From Gammaproteobacteria bacterium (lineage in GTDB: Bacteria > Pseudomonadota > Gammaproteobacteria > SZUA-229): a stretch of DNA of 42,869 nucleotides. Below the pieces are notes generated by a model, which was not told the origin of the DNA, made no database searches, and saw only the letters and a program-made list of their open reading frames with translations. Of this stretch, positions 42,818 to 42,869 are shown piece by piece. The position numbers and the translations under genes are program-made. Numbering within the stretch: position 1 is the stretch's first letter; every line of letters starts with the position of its first letter. The stretch spans positions 1-42,869 of the forward strand of contig WFMW01000054.1 of NCBI GenBank assembly GCA_015488885.1, read 5' to 3'.

Positions 42818-42869
42818 ATGAAAAAACCAGATGAAATTATATTTAATACGAACTATCAGCAACTGCTGA
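42818..42869 (+). CDS. Start of a gene cut by the window end, possibly a tyrosine recombinase
   Basis: Only 17 codons are visible: MKKPDEIIFNTNYQQLL. An AGGTAG ribosome site lies eight bases before the ATG. The 'IIFNxxYQxxL' opening resembles the N-terminus of some phage-type integrases (tyrosine recombinases), and the hairpin-rich DNA upstream would fit a mobile gene, but 17 residues are too few to be sure. Confidence 0.35.
   Translation, partial: MKKPDEIIFNTNYQQLL

Noticed and set aside
1-42869. CRISPR array
   Set aside because: No series of regularly spaced direct repeats was found; the repeats seen are the 23-bp tandem unit, the MITEs and single pairs.

Overview
The window reads as a chromosomal segment of a Gram-negative bacterium, most likely a gammaproteobacterium. 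It carries lipopolysaccharide core genes (hldE, waaF, an O-antigen ligase), a glnE-ilvE-hldE gene order, sucAB, a PpnN-type nucleosidase and an outer-membrane porin. Genus and species cannot be fixed from the sequence. A sucrose synthesis cluster and several stress genes suggest a salt- or acid-exposed lifestyle; this is inference.

Layout. 1-5.5 kb: TCA-cycle genes sucA and the start of sucB, a Nudix hydrolase, a cyclic-nucleotide-domain diguanylate cyclase and a glyoxalase II-like hydrolase. 5.5-12.3 kb: a minus-strand block of TetR regulator, sixA, gadC, gadB, emrA, emrB, which looks like an acid-stress and efflux unit; a TetR-type operator lies upstream of tetR and a pair of GTTATATAAC palindromes lies upstream of sixA. 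12.5 kb: tRNA-Ser(CGA). 12.6-15.5 kb: first toxin-antitoxin (TA) cluster, with a wrecked mazEF-type locus, an intact YjjJ/HipH-like kinase toxin, a hicB remnant and an intact vapBC. 15.5-21.3 kb: surface glycan genes, AT-rich in the middle: two glycosyltransferases, an FkbM methyltransferase, an O-antigen ligase and waaF. 21.4-24.8 kb: second TA cluster (phd-vapC, vapBC, higBA, dinJ with broken yafQ) containing three copies of a small non-autonomous transposable element (MITE). 24.8-32.6 kb: aldo/keto reductase, FAD oxidoreductase, hldE, a CHCC zinc-finger protein, ilvE and glnE. 32.9-37.8 kb: sucrose-phosphate phosphatase, a GH13 sucrose phosphorylase-like enzyme and a two-domain sucrose-phosphate synthase. 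38-40.7 kb: ppnN and a porin with a strong terminator. 41.1-42.5 kb: third TA cluster (parDE-like and AbrB-type vapBC), then the first codons of a gene running off the end.

The clearest result is a direct record of mobility. A 253-bp element with about 22-bp terminal inverted repeats is flanked by TTAA on both sides inside a yafQ toxin gene. Removing the element and one TTAA restores one continuous YafQ reading frame. Two further copies sit in the same 2-kb stretch, each with its own 4-bp duplication (TTAA or TCAA), next to the promoters of other TA operons. With about nine TA loci, intact or decayed, in 30 kb, the window looks like an accumulation zone for TA modules between housekeeping and cell-envelope genes.
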